Source: Pseudonocardia sp.
GTDB taxonomy: Bacteria; Actinomycetota; Actinomycetes; Mycobacteriales; Pseudonocardiaceae
Direction of reading: 5' to 3'
Length of the DNA stretch: 64,000 bases
Assembly (NCBI RefSeq): GCF_029263155.1
Contig: NZ_JAJCYB010000058.1
Coordinates: forward strand, 1 to 64,000
This document shows, piece after piece, positions 7,867 through 16,531 of the stretch. The notes beneath the pieces were generated by a model. The model was not told where the DNA came from. It saw only the letters and a program-made list of their open reading frames with translations, and made no database searches. How positions within the stretch are numbered: the stretch's first letter is position 1; every line of letters starts with the position of its first letter. The position numbers were made by a program, and so were the translations under genes.

Positions 7867-8148
7867 ATGAACGGGTACGCGCAGGACAAGGACGCCTACC
7901 TCAAGCGGATGCGCCGCATCGAGGGGCAGGTCCGCGGCATCGCGAAGATGATCGAGGAGGACAAGTACTGCATCGACGTGCTCACCCAGGTCGCGGCGGC
8001 CACCAAGGCCCTGGAGGCCGTGGCCCTGGGCCTGCTGGACGAGCATCTCAAGCACTGCGTCATGCAGGCCGTCGCGCAGGGCGGGCAGCACGCGGACGAC
8101 AAGGTCGCCGAGGCCAGCGCCGCGATCGCGCGCCTCGTGCGGTCGTGA
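7867..8148 (+). CDS. csoR: Copper-sensing repressor CsoR
   Basis: 93 residues, the normal length of the DUF156/CsoR four-helix family. [31 protein letters not shown] is the family signature. The Cu(I) ligands are in place: Cys35, His60 and Cys64 (H-x3-C as HLKHC), equivalent to Cys36/His61/Cys65 of M. tuberculosis CsoR. Cu(I) binding releases the repressor from DNA. First gene of csoR-copZ-copA; a CsoR-like operator lies directly upstream at 7841-7857, so the operon is autoregulated. Confidence 0.95.
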   Translation: MNGYAQDKDAYLKRMRRIEGQVRGIAKMIEEDKYCIDVLTQVAAATKALEAVALGLLDEHLKHCVMQAVAQGGQHADDKVAEASAAIARLVRS

Positions 8149-8159
8149 AGGGCACTCCT

Positions 8160-8366
8160 GTGAACGAGCACACCTACACCGTGGCCGGCATGACCTGCGA
8201 GCACTGTGTCGCCTCGGTCACCGAGGAGATCAGCGAGATCCACGGCGTCACGGCGGTGGTGGTCGACCTGCCCACCGGGGCCGTCACCGTCCGCAGCGAG
8301 ACCTCCCTCGACGACGCGCGGGTCCGCGCCGCCGTCGAGGAGGCGGGCTACCGGATCGCCGCATGA
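8160..8366 (+). CDS. copZ: Heavy-metal-associated domain copper chaperone (CopZ-like)
   Basis: 68 residues from GTG 8160, with GAAGGG at 7-nt spacing; an in-frame GTG at 8145 overlapping the csoR stop is the alternative. One ferredoxin-like HMA domain: [19 protein letters not shown] carries the Cu(I)-binding MTCxxC motif, followed by [18 protein letters not shown]. Carries Cu(I) in the cytoplasm to the P-type ATPase encoded next; its TGA overlaps the copA ATG (ATGA). Confidence 0.93.
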   Translation: MNEHTYTVAGMTCEHCVASVTEEISEIHGVTAVVVDLPTGAVTVRSETSLDDARVRAAVEEAGYRIAA

Positions 8367-10546
8367 CCACGACGACCGAGGTCGAACTGGTGATCGGCGG
8401 GATGACCTGTGCCTCCTGCGCCAACCGCGTCGAGCGCAAGCTCAACAAGCTCGACGGGGTACGCGCCAGCGTCAACTACGCCACCGAGAAGGCACGGGTG
8501 AGCGCCCCCACGGGCGTCGACACGGCGACCCTCGTGGCGCAGGTGGAGGCGGCCGGCTACACCGCGGCGCTGCCCGCCGACCCCGTCGAGGACGGCGACC
8601 CCACCCGCGCGCTGCGCGAGCGGCTGGTCACCAGCATCGTGCTGTCGGTCCCGGTCATCGCGCTGTCGATGGTGCCGGCGTGGCAGTTCACCTACTGGCA
8701 GTGGATCTGCCTGGTGCTCGCCGGGCCGGTGGTGGTGTGGGCCGCGTGGCCGTTCCACCGGGCGGCCGCGCAGAACCTGCGCCACGGCGCGGCCACCATG
8801 GACACGCTGGTCTCGATGGGCGTGCTCGCGGCGTTCGCGTGGTCGGTGTACGCGCTGGTGTGGGGCACGGCGGGCGAGCCGGGGATGGTGCACCCGTTCT
8901 CCCTGGCCGTCACCCGCGGCGACGGGACCGGGAACATCTACCTGGAGGTCGCCACCGGCGTCACCACGTTCCTGCTGGCCGGACGGTACTTCGAGGCCCG
9001 TTCCAAGCGGCGGGCCGGGGCGGCGCTGCGGGCGCTGCTGGAGCTGGGGGCCAAGGAGGTCGCCGTCCTGCGCGACGGCGCCGAGGAGCGCATCGCGGCC
9101 GATGCGCTCACCGTGGGCGACCGCTTCGTGGTGCGTCCCGGTGAGAAGATCGCCACCGACGGCGTCGTCGAGGACGGCGGCTCGGCCGTCGACGCGTCGA
9201 TGCTGACCGGGGAGCCGGTGCCGGTGGAGGTCGGGCCGGATGACGCCGTCGTCGGCGGCACCGTCAACGCCGGCGGGCGGCTCGTCGTACGCGCCACCCG
9301 GATCGGCTCCGACACCCAGCTCGCGCAGATGGCGAAGCTCGTCGAGGACGCGCAGAGCGGCAAGGCGGCGGTGCAGCGCCTGGCCGACCGGGTGTCCGGG
9401 GTGTTCGTGCCGATCGTCATCGCGCTGGCCGCGGCCACGCTGGGCTTCTGGCTCGGCAGCGGCGCCGGGGCGGCCACCGCGTTCACCGCGGCCGTGGCGG
9501 TACTGATCGTCGCGTGCCCCTGCGCGCTGGGACTCGCCACGCCCACGGCGCTGCTCGTCGGCACCGGGCGCGGCGCTCAGCTCGGCATCCTGATCAAGGG
9601 CCCGGAGGTGCTGGAGTCCACGCGCCGCGTCGACACGGTGGTGCTGGACAAGACCGGCACCGTCACCACCGGGGCGATGTCGCTGACCGCGGTGCACGCC
9701 GACGATCCCGAGCTCGCGCTGCGGCTGGCCGCGGCGGTGGAGGCGGGGTCGGAGCACCCGATCGCGGCCGCGATCGTGCGCGCGGCACCCGGGCCGCTGC
9801 CGCCCGTCACCGGGTTCGCGAACACCGAGGGCCTCGGCGTGCGGGGCACGGTCGAGGGGCGCTCGGTGGTCGTGGAGCGGGTGTCGCGGCACGCCCTGAC
9901 CGGCGATCTCGCCGCGGCGGTCGAGCAGGCGCACGCGGCCGGACGGACCGCGGTCGCGGTCAGCTGGGACGGGGCCCTGCGGGCGGTGCTCGTCGTCGCC
10001 GACACGGTGAAGCCGACCTCGGCGCGGGCGGTCGCCCAGCTCCGCGCACTCGGGCTCACCCCGGTGCTGCTGACCGGCGACAACTCCGCCGCCGCGCACG
10101 CCGTCGCCGCGGAGGTGGGCATCGACCGCGTGATCGCCGAGGTGCTGCCGGCCGACAAGGTCGACGAGGTGAAGCGGTTGCAGGACGAGGGTCGTGTGGT
10201 GGCCATGGTGGGCGACGGCGTCAACGACGCGGCGGCGCTGGCGCAGGCCGACCTCGGACTCGCGATGGGCACCGGCACCGACGTCGCGATCGAGGCGAGC
10301 GACATCACGCTGGTGCGCGGCGACCTGCGGGCCGCCGCCGACGCGATCCGGCTCTCCCGCCGCACGCTGCGCACGATCCAGGGCAACCTGTTCTGGGCGT
10401 TCGCCTACAACGTCGCCGCGCTCCCGCTGGCGGCGGCCGGCCTGCTCAACCCCATGATCGCCGGTGCGGCGATGGCGTTCAGCTCGGTGTTCGTGGTGGG
10501 CAACAGCCTGCGGCTGCGCCGGTTCACCTCCCGCGCCGGGTCGTGA
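8363..10546 (+). CDS. copA: Copper-translocating P1B-type ATPase
   Basis: 727 residues. The N-terminal HMA domain has C16-x2-C19 (GGMTCASC). Then come eight predicted TM helices, the actuator motif TGEP, the intramembrane CPC motif (Cys385-Pro-Cys387) that marks Cu(I) selectivity, the phosphorylation motif DKTGT (Asp429), the SEHPIA nucleotide-binding motif, and [10 protein letters not shown] in the hinge. All catalytic residues are intact. Pumps Cu(I) out of the cytoplasm using ATP. Third gene of the csoR operon with a 4-bp ATGA overlap with copZ. After the stop, 10547-10718 holds no complete gene. Confidence 0.97.
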   Translation: MTTTTEVELVIGGMTCASCANRVERKLNKLDGVRASVNYATEKARVSAPTGVDTATLVAQVEAAGYTAALPADPVEDGDPTRALRERLVTSIVLSVPVIALSMVPAWQFTYWQWICLVLAGPVVVWAAWPFHRAAAQNLRHGAATMDTLVSMGVLAAFAWSVYALVWGTAGEPGMVHPFSLAVTRGDGTGNIYLEVATGVTTFLLAGRYFEARSKRRAGAALRALLELGAKEVAVLRDGAEERIAADALTVGDRFVVRPGEKIATDGVVEDGGSAVDASMLTGEPVPVEVGPDDAVVGGTVNAGGRLVVRATRIGSDTQLAQMAKLVEDAQSGKAAVQRLADRVSGVFVPIVIALAAATLGFWLGSGAGAATAFTAAVAVLIVACPCALGLATPTALLVGTGRGAQLGILIKGPEVLESTRRVDTVVLDKTGTVTTGAMSLTAVHADDPELALRLAAAVEAGSEHPIAAAIVRAAPGPLPPVTGFANTEGLGVRGTVEGRSVVVERVSRHALTGDLAAAVEQAHAAGRTAVAVSWDGALRAVLVVADTVKPTSARAVAQLRALGLTPVLLTGDNSAAAHAVAAEVGIDRVIAEVLPADKVDEVKRLQDEGRVVAMVGDGVNDAAALAQADLGLAMGTGTDVAIEASDITLVRGDLRAAADAIRLSRRTLRTIQGNLFWAFAYNVAALPLAAAGLLNPMIAGAAMAFSSVFVVGNSLRLRRFTSRAGS

Positions 10547-10603
10547 TCGCCGGCTGGGACACGGGCCTGCTGCCGGCGTTGGCACCGGGGCGCGGGCACC
10601 CGC

Positions 10604-10726
10604 TCGCGCGGGCTCGGGCTGCCCGATGCGGGGCCCGACCGCATCGACGGCGGGCTGCGCGCCCCGGTCGCCGCGGTGTACCGCTACGAGCTGAGCGACG
10701 TGCTGCCGCGGGCCGGGGTCAGCTGA
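10604..10726 (+). pseudogene. Possible C-terminal gene remnant
   Basis: In the 172-bp gap after copA one frame reads LGLPDAGPDRIDGGLR, then APVAAVYRYELSDVLPRAG, and stops at 10724-10726. It has normal codon bias and protein-like composition but no start. It could be the tail of a deleted gene or chance. It overlaps the stop of the FKBP gene on the other strand by a few bases. Confidence 0.25.
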
Positions 10727-11249
10727 TGCCGACGAGGTCCACCACGAAGACCAGGGTCGAGTTCGCCGGCAGACCCGGGCGGGCCTGGCTGCCGTAGGCC
10801 AGCTCGGGCGGCATGACGATGACGCGGCGCCCGCCGGGCGCCATGCCGACGATGCCCTGGGTGAAGCCGGGGACGACCTGGTTCAGCGGGAAGTTGATCG
10901 GCGCGTCGCCGCGCTCCCACGAGCTGTCGAACACCGAGCCGTCCGAGTACAGGGTGCCGGTGTAGCGGACGTCCACCGAGTCGGCCTCGGTCGCCGGCGT
11001 GCCGGTGCCGACCACCACGTCCTCGACGAGCAGCTCGGTGGGCGGGCTGCCGGTGCCCGCGGCGGCCTGGGTCGGCTGGGTGAGGTCGGCCGGGTCGCCC
11101 GACAGTGCCGGGATGCCGCCGGGCGGGCCGGCTGCGGCGCTCGGCGCGTCCGCCACCTCGGTGGGCGCGGCGGGGGTGACCTCCGTGGATCCGCACCCGG
11201 CGAGCACGGCGACGAGCAGGGCGGCGGTGGGGAGCAGGAGCCGACTCAT
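10719..11249 (-). CDS. FKBP-type peptidyl-prolyl isomerase lipoprotein
   Basis: 176 residues. Signal peptide with lipobox LAGC (Cys19) and a low-complexity Pro/Ala/Thr linker to about residue 70. A single FKBP domain follows: VEDVVVGTG, VDVRYTGTLYSDGSVFDSSWERG (the VxYxGxLxDGxxFDSS signature), VVPGFTQGIVGMAPGGRRVIVMPPELAYG, and LVFVVDLVGI. Aromatic and Asp pocket residues (Y, F, D, W) are present, so it should catalyse cis-trans isomerisation of X-Pro bonds in exported proteins at the outer membrane face. Stand-alone gene. Confidence 0.92.
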   Translation of the reverse strand: MSRLLLPTAALLVAVLAGCGSTEVTPAAPTEVADAPSAAAGPPGGIPALSGDPADLTQPTQAAAGTGSPPTELLVEDVVVGTGTPATEADSVDVRYTGTLYSDGSVFDSSWERGDAPINFPLNQVVPGFTQGIVGMAPGGRRVIVMPPELAYGSQARPGLPANSTLVFVVDLVGIS

Positions 11250-11765
11250 GGAGCCAGCAGATCACGCGCTCCCGAGCGCCCGCGCGCCGGGGCCCGGCGA
11301 CGTCGTGGCGGACCGCCGCACTGTCCGAGCGGTGATCGCCGGGGATGTGGCGTCGCGGGGGGAGCACCGCAGAGTCGTGGTGCCGGGTGCACAGTCGCCG
11401 CGGATCGAGACGGGAGCCGGCGGTGAACCACCGACGGCGTCGCGCCGCCGGCCCGCACTCGCATGATCGCCGGATCGGAACCGGGAGCCGGTGCGGGCGC
11501 TGCTCGGTGTTCCACAACGCTGATCACGGGCCCGGCACCTGGCCCCGGCCCCGACCCCCGCACCCGACCCCGGCACCCGGGCCCCGGCACCCGGGTCCCG
11601 GCACCCGGCCACGGCCACGGCCACGGCCACGGCCACGGCGGTGATCGCCGGTGCGGAACCACCGCGGGTCCGGGCCCACCGGTTCCGGACCATCAATCAT
11701 GGTTCGCGACGCCCGGACGGCTCGGCATCCGGCGCCACCGCTCACCACCGCCGCGGGCGGCCGGG
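11250..11765. repeat. 516-bp gap with short tandem repeats
   Basis: No convincing gene. It contains three copies of a 14-bp unit (core CCCGGCACCCGG) around 11568-11606, then five exact copies of GGCCAC at 11607-11636. The 10-mer TGATCGCCGG occurs at about 11332, 11464 and 11641; the last two continue as close relatives (about CGGAACC 9 bp later). A small stem ACCAT/ATGGT lies near 11690. The function of these repeats is unknown; they could be terminators of the divergent genes or mobile short repeats. Confidence 0.6.
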
Positions 11766-12719
11766 TCAGGTCGGGAGGACCGCCTCCACCGTGCCGACGG
11801 GCCGGCCGCCGCCGCGCACGGGCACCACCCCGAGCTGGTGCGGGACGTCGACGCCCAACACGCGCAGCGCCGCCGTGACGACGACGGGGATCGGGCGCAT
11901 CGACCCGTCGAGCACCTTCACCGCCACGGCCCGCCCGTCCGGCAGCGCCGCCGCGCACACCCCTTCGGCGCCGTCCTTGCACACCAGCCCGGGAATCCCG
12001 GCCATCAGCACCGACGCCGTGCGCCCGGTGCCACCGACCCACTCCGGGTGCGCGGCCATCGCCGCCGCGACCCGGTGCTCCGGCGTGCCCGGGGCAGCGG
12101 TGGCGATCGTGGCGAAGGCGCGGGCCAACCCGGCGACGGTGCAGGAGTACAGCGGGGCGCCGCAGCCGTCGACGGTGACATGGACGGGACGACCGTCGCC
12201 GGTGAGCTCGGCGACGGCCTCGCGGATCGCCTTCTGCAGCGGATGGCCCGGGTCGGGGTAGCCGTCGACGGGCCAGCCGGCCGCGACACAGGTGGCGATC
12301 ATCGCGGCGTGCTTGCCCGAGCAGTTCTGTGCCAGCGGCGACGGGGCGTGGCCCGCGGCCCGCCAGGCCGCGGCGGCGTCGTCACCCAGCGGGTGGTCGG
12401 CGGTGTTGGCGAGGTCGTCCTCGGTGCGTCCGGCGCCGGCGAGGATGCGACGCACGCCGTCGAGGTGGCGGAGCTCGCCGGAGTGGCTGGCGCAGGCCAG
12501 CGCGAGCAGCTCGCCGTCGAGGTCGAGGCCCGCGCGCAGCATCGCCACGGCCTGGACGGGCTTGAGAGAGGACCGCGGGTAGCAGGTCACCTCGGCGTCG
12601 CCGCACCGGGCCACGAGCGCGCCGTCGGCGCCGAGCGCGACGAGGTGGCCGCGGTGCACCGACTCCACCAGGTCGCCGCGGACCACGTAGGCCAGGGCCT
12701 GCGCCCGATCGTCGATCAC
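11766..12719 (-). CDS. Asparaginase (class 3 / asparaginase II, Rhizobium AnsA type)
   Basis: 317 residues from GTG 12719, with GGAAG just upstream. Resembles the PF06089 family, unrelated to E. coli AnsA/B. The Ser-Lys catalytic motif reads YPRSSLKPVQ (S50, S51, K53). QNCSGKH gives Cys133 and Lys136, and VDGCGAP gives Cys186, matching the spacing of the zinc-site Cys135/Lys138/Cys189 of the R. etli enzyme. Later WVGGTGRTASVLM and CKDGAEGVCAA are also family blocks. Converts asparagine to aspartate and ammonia. Divergent from the YbaB-like gene, 75 bp away. Confidence 0.88.
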   Translation of the reverse strand: MIDDRAQALAYVVRGDLVESVHRGHLVALGADGALVARCGDAEVTCYPRSSLKPVQAVAMLRAGLDLDGELLALACASHSGELRHLDGVRRILAGAGRTEDDLANTADHPLGDDAAAAWRAAGHAPSPLAQNCSGKHAAMIATCVAAGWPVDGYPDPGHPLQKAIREAVAELTGDGRPVHVTVDGCGAPLYSCTVAGLARAFATIATAAPGTPEHRVAAAMAAHPEWVGGTGRTASVLMAGIPGLVCKDGAEGVCAAALPDGRAVAVKVLDGSMRPIPVVVTAALRVLGVDVPHQLGVVPVRGGGRPVGTVEAVLPT

Positions 12720-12794
12720 GGCTTCCGACGCTACGCGGCGCAATTTTCTCGATACGGCCACGGGTCCGCGGCTCGGCTCGTACCGTGCGCGCCC

Positions 12795-13151
12795 ATGGAC
12801 GGACGAGAGTGGCTGGACGGCTACCAGCAGCGGCTGCAGGACATCCGGGCGAGGGCGCACCGCGTGCAGGCCGAGCTGGCCGGGGTCGAGGCGACGGCGA
12901 CGAGCGCGGACGGGGCGGTCACCGTCACCGCCGGACCGGGGGGCGTGCTGCGGAGGGTGGTGTTCGACGAGCGCAGCGAGGGTCTCTCGCGCACCCAGCT
13001 CGGCGCCGCGGTCGTCGCGGCCGTGGCCCAGGCGCAGGGTGACGCGGCCCGGCGCGCGACCGAGGCACTGGAACCGCTGGTCGGCCGCGACAGCGAGGCC
13101 ATGCGGGTGCTGCGGTCGCACCTGCCGGCCGCCGAGAGCACCGCGCCGTGA
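12795..13151 (+). CDS. YbaB/EbfC-family protein of a type VII substrate operon
   Basis: 118 residues. An N-terminal helix (WLDGYQQRLQDIRARAHRVQAEL), then TATSADGAVTVTAGPGGVLRRVVFD, the beta-sheet of YbaB/EbfC proteins (the V-T-V-x-x-G-P-x-G-x-L signature), then a C-terminal helix. YbaB proteins are small dimers that bind nucleic acid. A copy next to EspC- and WXG-type genes is a recurrent actinobacterial arrangement, and there it may act as a chaperone-like partner of the secreted pair (inference). The stop overlaps the next start (GTGA). Confidence 0.78.
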   Translation: MDGREWLDGYQQRLQDIRARAHRVQAELAGVEATATSADGAVTVTAGPGGVLRRVVFDERSEGLSRTQLGAAVVAAVAQAQGDAARRATEALEPLVGRDSEAMRVLRSHLPAAESTAP

Positions 13152-13444
13152 CCGCCGGGTTCCGGTTCACCGGACTGGACGGGCACCTGGCCTTCGTCGA
13201 CCGCGCGGTCGTCGAGCCGATGCGGCGGGCCGGCGAGGCCGGGCGCCCGCTCGACCACCTGGCCTACGGCGTCGTCGGGCAGGCCTTCGCCGTGCCGGCC
13301 ACGCTCGCCGTCACGCTGGCGGCCGATTCCGTCGGCGTACTCACCGAGGCGGCGTCGGGTTTCGGTGAGCGGCTGCGCCGCACCCGGGAGGTCTACACGG
13401 CCACCGAACGGGCCAACACCGACCTGCTCGGCGGTCCCCGATGA
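13148..13444 (+). CDS. EspC-like (DUF2580/WXG100-related) type VII secretion protein
   Basis: 98 residues from GTG 13148, translationally coupled to the YbaB-like gene. All-helical. The C-terminal part SVGVLTEAASGFGERLRRTREVYTATERANTDLL matches the EspC/DUF2580 pattern, including the Y-x3-E/D-x2 type VII export signal (YTATE). The neighbour downstream overlaps by 4 bp. Probably forms a helical-bundle heterodimer with it for export by an ESX system encoded elsewhere; no ESX core gene lies in this window. Confidence 0.75.
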   Translation: MTAGFRFTGLDGHLAFVDRAVVEPMRRAGEAGRPLDHLAYGVVGQAFAVPATLAVTLAADSVGVLTEAASGFGERLRRTREVYTATERANTDLLGGPR

Positions 13445-14379
13445 GCGAGCCCACCACCGACTCGCTGATCGTCGAGGCCGAGCACGAGGACGCGCAGCCC
13501 CTCGACAGCTGGGAGGGCGCCGGTGCGGTCTCCAGCATCGCCGACATGAACGCGGCCTGGGCCTCGGACCATCCCGACCCGCTCCACATCGCGTTCGCGA
13601 CCGCCGGTGCCGGCCTCGACAGCCTCGACGCCGTCATGAACCCCCTCGACGGCCTCGCGACGGCGGCGATCGGCTGGCTCATCGAGCACGTCTGGTGGCT
13701 GCACGAGCCGCTCGACGCGCTCGCGGGCGACCCGACCCAGATCACCGCGCAGGCACAGACCTGGCAACAGGTGGCCGAGCAGCTCGGCGCCGTCGCCTCG
13801 GCGTACCGCGCGGAGACCGCCGGAGGGGTGGAGGGATGGGAGGGCGACGGCAGCGCCGCCTACGGCTCCGCGGTGGCCGCGTTCGCCGCGCGGCTGGACG
13901 ACACCGCGCGCAACGCGGAGGCGATCGCGGCGCTGCTGCTGACCACCGGGGCCGGGGTCGGCACGGTGCGGTCGCTGATCCGCGACCAGATCGTGGAGTT
14001 CGTGTGGCTCGTCGTCCAGATCGTGTTCTGGTACGGGGCGCTCGCGTTCCTCACGGTCGGCGGGTCGCTCGCGGCCGGCACGGTGCAGATCGTGTTCCGC
14101 GCGCTGGATCTGGCGAGCGACTTCGCGCGCCGGATCTCCCGGCTCCTCGACGCCCTGTCCGCGGCCGGGGGCACCGCCGGGCAGCTCGCCGACGCGATGC
14201 GCGAGACGGCGCTGCGCGCGCGGGCGGCGGTGCCCCACCTGCGCGGCTGGGGCGACGAGGCCCTCGACGCCGCGAGCGTCCTGCGGGTCGGCGAGCGGAT
14301 CGAGATCGGCAAGCAGCTGACCAACGCGAGCCAGGTCCAGGCCGGATGGGAGGACGCGGACGCGGGCACCACGGCGTAG
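13441..14379 (+). CDS. WXG100/EspA-like type VII secretion substrate
   Basis: 312 residues. The N-terminal ~70 residues are acidic and unusual. Residues about 98-160 form a helical hairpin (ITAQAQTWQQVAEQLGAVASAY then VEGWEGDGSAAYGSAVAAFAARL) with the W-x-G turn of WXG100 proteins as WEGDG. A hydrophobic segment about 180-215 (VEFVWLVVQIVFWYGALAFLTVGG) could cross a membrane, and the last 100 residues are again helical with no recognised toxin domain. Third gene of the overlapping trio (ATGA with espC-like). It may be a secreted effector or an EspA-like partner. The membrane helix pair is odd for a simple WXG100 protein. Confidence 0.7.
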   Translation: MSEPTTDSLIVEAEHEDAQPLDSWEGAGAVSSIADMNAAWASDHPDPLHIAFATAGAGLDSLDAVMNPLDGLATAAIGWLIEHVWWLHEPLDALAGDPTQITAQAQTWQQVAEQLGAVASAYRAETAGGVEGWEGDGSAAYGSAVAAFAARLDDTARNAEAIAALLLTTGAGVGTVRSLIRDQIVEFVWLVVQIVFWYGALAFLTVGGSLAAGTVQIVFRALDLASDFARRISRLLDALSAAGGTAGQLADAMRETALRARAAVPHLRGWGDEALDAASVLRVGERIEIGKQLTNASQVQAGWEDADAGTTA

Positions 14380-14692
14380 CGAGCGACCGGACCGCCGCCT
14401 CTCCCGACCCGCGCTCGCCGGCGCTCCGCACAGCCCCGGCACGTCGCACGGCCCGTCTCGCGCGCCCACCCGCGTCTCGCGCGCCCCCCCGCGACCCGCG
14501 CGCCGCCGGCGGCGCGCGAGACGCGTTTCCGCGCGCGGAAACGGGGCGGGCCCGGCAGGAACCCCTCGCGCCCCGCGACGGGCGCCCCGTGACCGGCGCC
14601 TCCTGACCGACGCCGCGTGAGGGGCGGACGAGCACTGACCCGCGGGAACCCGTGGCCGGGCCCCGGCCCCCGGCGGTGGCAGGATGGCCGGC
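14380..14692. repeat. 313-bp gap with nested palindromes
   Basis: No gene seen. It holds a perfect 22-bp palindrome at 14497-14518 (half CGCGCGCCGCC), a perfect 20-bp palindrome at 14524-14543 (CGTTTCCGCGCGCGGAAACG), and a 14-bp inverted pair CGCGTCTCGCGCGC at 14471-14484 with its complement at 14512-14525. The structures overlap, so alternative hairpins compete. Probably terminates the type VII substrate operon. Confidence 0.6.
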
Positions 14693-15136
14693 ATGGCACA
14701 GGTGACGGCTTCGGCCGAGCGCACGATCGACGCCCCCGCCGACCGGGTCGCGGCGGCGCTGGCGGACTACGAGTCGGTGCGCCCGCGCATCCTGACCGAT
14801 CGCTTCAGCGAGTATCGCGTCGACGCGGGCGGGCAGGGCGCGGGCAGCCGGGTGCACTGGAAGCTCGCCGCCACCGAGAAGCGGGTGCGCGACCAGCTCG
14901 TCGATGTCGACGTGCCGGTCGACGGCACGCTGGTGGAGCGCGACGCGAACTCCTCGATGGTCACCACCTGGCAGGTGCGGCCCGCAGGCGCCGACCGCAG
15001 CACCGTCACCGTCACCTCCACCTGGAACGGTGCGAGCGGGATCGGCGGGTTCTTCGAGCGCACGTTCGCCCCGAAGGGCCTGCGCCGGATCTACGACGAG
15101 GTCCTGACGAACCTGGACACCGACGTCCGCGGCTGA
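14693..15136 (+). CDS. SRPBCC-family (polyketide cyclase/START-like) protein
   Basis: 147 residues from ATG 14693, with AGGA 8 nt upstream; ATG 14684 is in frame but lacks a site. The sequence opens with VTASAERTIDAPADRVAAALADYESVRPRIL, the usual first strand and helix pair of SRPBCC proteins. It continues through GSRVHWKLAATEK and STVTVTSTWNG, and ends with a long helix (LRRIYDEVLTNLDTDV). The helix-grip fold binds hydrophobic ligands; no catalytic residue can be assigned. Not in an operon: a strong hairpin follows at 15144-15194. Confidence 0.78.
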   Translation: MAQVTASAERTIDAPADRVAAALADYESVRPRILTDRFSEYRVDAGGQGAGSRVHWKLAATEKRVRDQLVDVDVPVDGTLVERDANSSMVTTWQVRPAGADRSTVTVTSTWNGASGIGGFFERTFAPKGLRRIYDEVLTNLDTDVRG

Positions 15137-15143
15137 CGCACCC

Positions 15144-15194
15144 CGACGAGTGGGACTCTCGTCCGATAGGTTGCGACGAGGGTCCCACTCGTCG
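15144..15194. terminator. 20-bp inverted repeat hairpin
   Basis: Arms 15144-15163 (CGACGAGTGGGACTCTCGTC) and 15175-15194 are complementary with one mismatch around an 11-nt loop. It lies 8 bp after the SRPBCC stop and ends 8 bp before the kinase start. No T-tract follows, as is usual for high-G+C actinobacterial terminators. Confidence 0.6.
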
Positions 15195-15202
15195 CCCGAG
15201 GA

Positions 15203-16168
15203 GTGATCATCAGCGCTGAAGCAGAGGCCGGCATCGTCGCCGTTGCGGGCGAGGCGCTCGTCGATCTCGTCCCCGCCCCGGTCGGCGGGTACCTGGAGAT
15301 CGCCCCGGGCGGGAGCCCGGCCAACGTCGCGGTCGGGCTGGCTCGGCTGGACGTGCCTACGCGGCTGCTCGCCCGGATCGCCGACGATCCGCTCGGCCGT
15401 CGTGTGCGCGCCCACCTGGAAGCCAACGGTGTCGCGCTCGACCACGCCGTGCGGGCCGCGGAGCAGACGTCCATGGCACTGGTCACCGTGGACGAGCAGG
15501 GCGTGCCGAGCTACGACTTCCGCGTCGACGGCACGGCCGACTGGCAGTGGACCGGCGACGAGCTCCGCGGCGCCCTCGACGGCCCGGTGGTCGCAGTGCA
15601 CTCCGGCTCCCTGGCTCTGACGACGCCGCCGGGCGCCGCCGAGCTGCGTGCGTTGCTGGCCAGGGCCACGACGACCGCCACCGTCAGCTACGACCCGAAC
15701 TGCCGTCCGCTGCTGATGGGCGACCCCGCGGGCGTACTGGCCGGGGTGCACGAGCTGCTGGGGGTGGTCGACGTCGTCAAGGTCAGCTCGGAGGACCTGG
15801 AGTGGCTGTGCCCGGGCGCCGGGCCGGAGTCCGTGCTCGAGGACTGGCTCGGGCGCGGCCCGGGGATGGTCGCGGTGACCCTGGGCGGTGAGGGGGTGCT
15901 GGCCGGGACCACGACCGGGTTGCGCACGCGACGGCCGGGGGTGCCGGTCACGGTGATCGACACGGTCGGTGCCGGCGACACGTTCTCCGCGGCCCTGCTC
16001 GCCGGCCTGCACGCGCGCGGGCTGCTCGGCGCGGCCCGGCGTGACGCGCTGCGGACCGTCGACGGGCCGACGCTCGACGCGCTGCTCGACGAGGCCGCCC
16101 GCGCCGCGGCCATCACCTGCTCGCGCCGCGGGGCCGACCCGCCGACCGCCGCGGAGCTGCACGCCTGA
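15203..16168 (+). CDS. PfkB-family carbohydrate kinase (fructokinase-like)
   Basis: 321 residues from GTG 15203. VAVAGEALVDLVPA and PGGSPANVAVGLARL are the PfkB substrate-binding strands (signature 1). VSYDPNCRPLL is the middle block, VVKVSSEDLEWLCPG the next, and VTVIDTVGAGDTFSAALLAG is signature 2 with the GAGD catalytic Asp. Phosphorylates a sugar (fructose or similar) with ATP; the substrate cannot be fixed from sequence. The start codon sits immediately after a purine stretch (GAGGAGTG), an unusually short spacing, so initiation may be weak. Isolated between a hairpin and a repeat array. Confidence 0.88.
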   Translation: MIISAEAEAGIVAVAGEALVDLVPAPVGGYLEIAPGGSPANVAVGLARLDVPTRLLARIADDPLGRRVRAHLEANGVALDHAVRAAEQTSMALVTVDEQGVPSYDFRVDGTADWQWTGDELRGALDGPVVAVHSGSLALTTPPGAAELRALLARATTTATVSYDPNCRPLLMGDPAGVLAGVHELLGVVDVVKVSSEDLEWLCPGAGPESVLEDWLGRGPGMVAVTLGGEGVLAGTTTGLRTRRPGVPVTVIDTVGAGDTFSAALLAGLHARGLLGAARRDALRTVDGPTLDALLDEAARAAAITCSRRGADPPTAAELHA

Positions 16169-16531
16169 GGTGGACGAGTGGAGCGGCGACGCCCCAGATC
16201 CATTCGCCGCCGCCCCACCCGCCAGCCACCCCTGCTCGATGACCCCCTGATCATCGACCGCGACGGGTGTCGCTGGCGAGTCGGACCACCCTCTCGGGTG
16301 GCCCCCGAACGGTGCGGCGCGTCGCGTTGCGTCACATCCAACCCCGGAGCCGGGCCCCGGTGCGCGCGAGTCGGGGCCTCCGTGCGCCCGAGTCGGGGCC
16401 TCCGTGCGCCCGAGTCGGGGCCTCCCTGCGCCCGAGTCGGGGCCTCCCTGCGCCCGAGTCGGGGCCTCCCTGCGCGCGCCGCGGCTCGGACGTTCGGCGG
16501 CCCCTCCACGGCGGCGGGTCGGTGTCGGCGG
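16169..16531. repeat. 363-bp gap with five-copy 22-bp tandem array (array A)
   Basis: From 16361 to 16478, five direct copies of a 22-bp unit (TGCGCCCGAGTCGGGGCCTC plus two bases) start at 16361, 16383, 16405, 16427 and 16449, with a partial sixth at 16471. The first and last units carry GCGCGC instead of GCGCCC. It lies directly downstream of the minus-strand PHP gene. No gene is seen in the rest of the gap. Confidence 0.85.
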
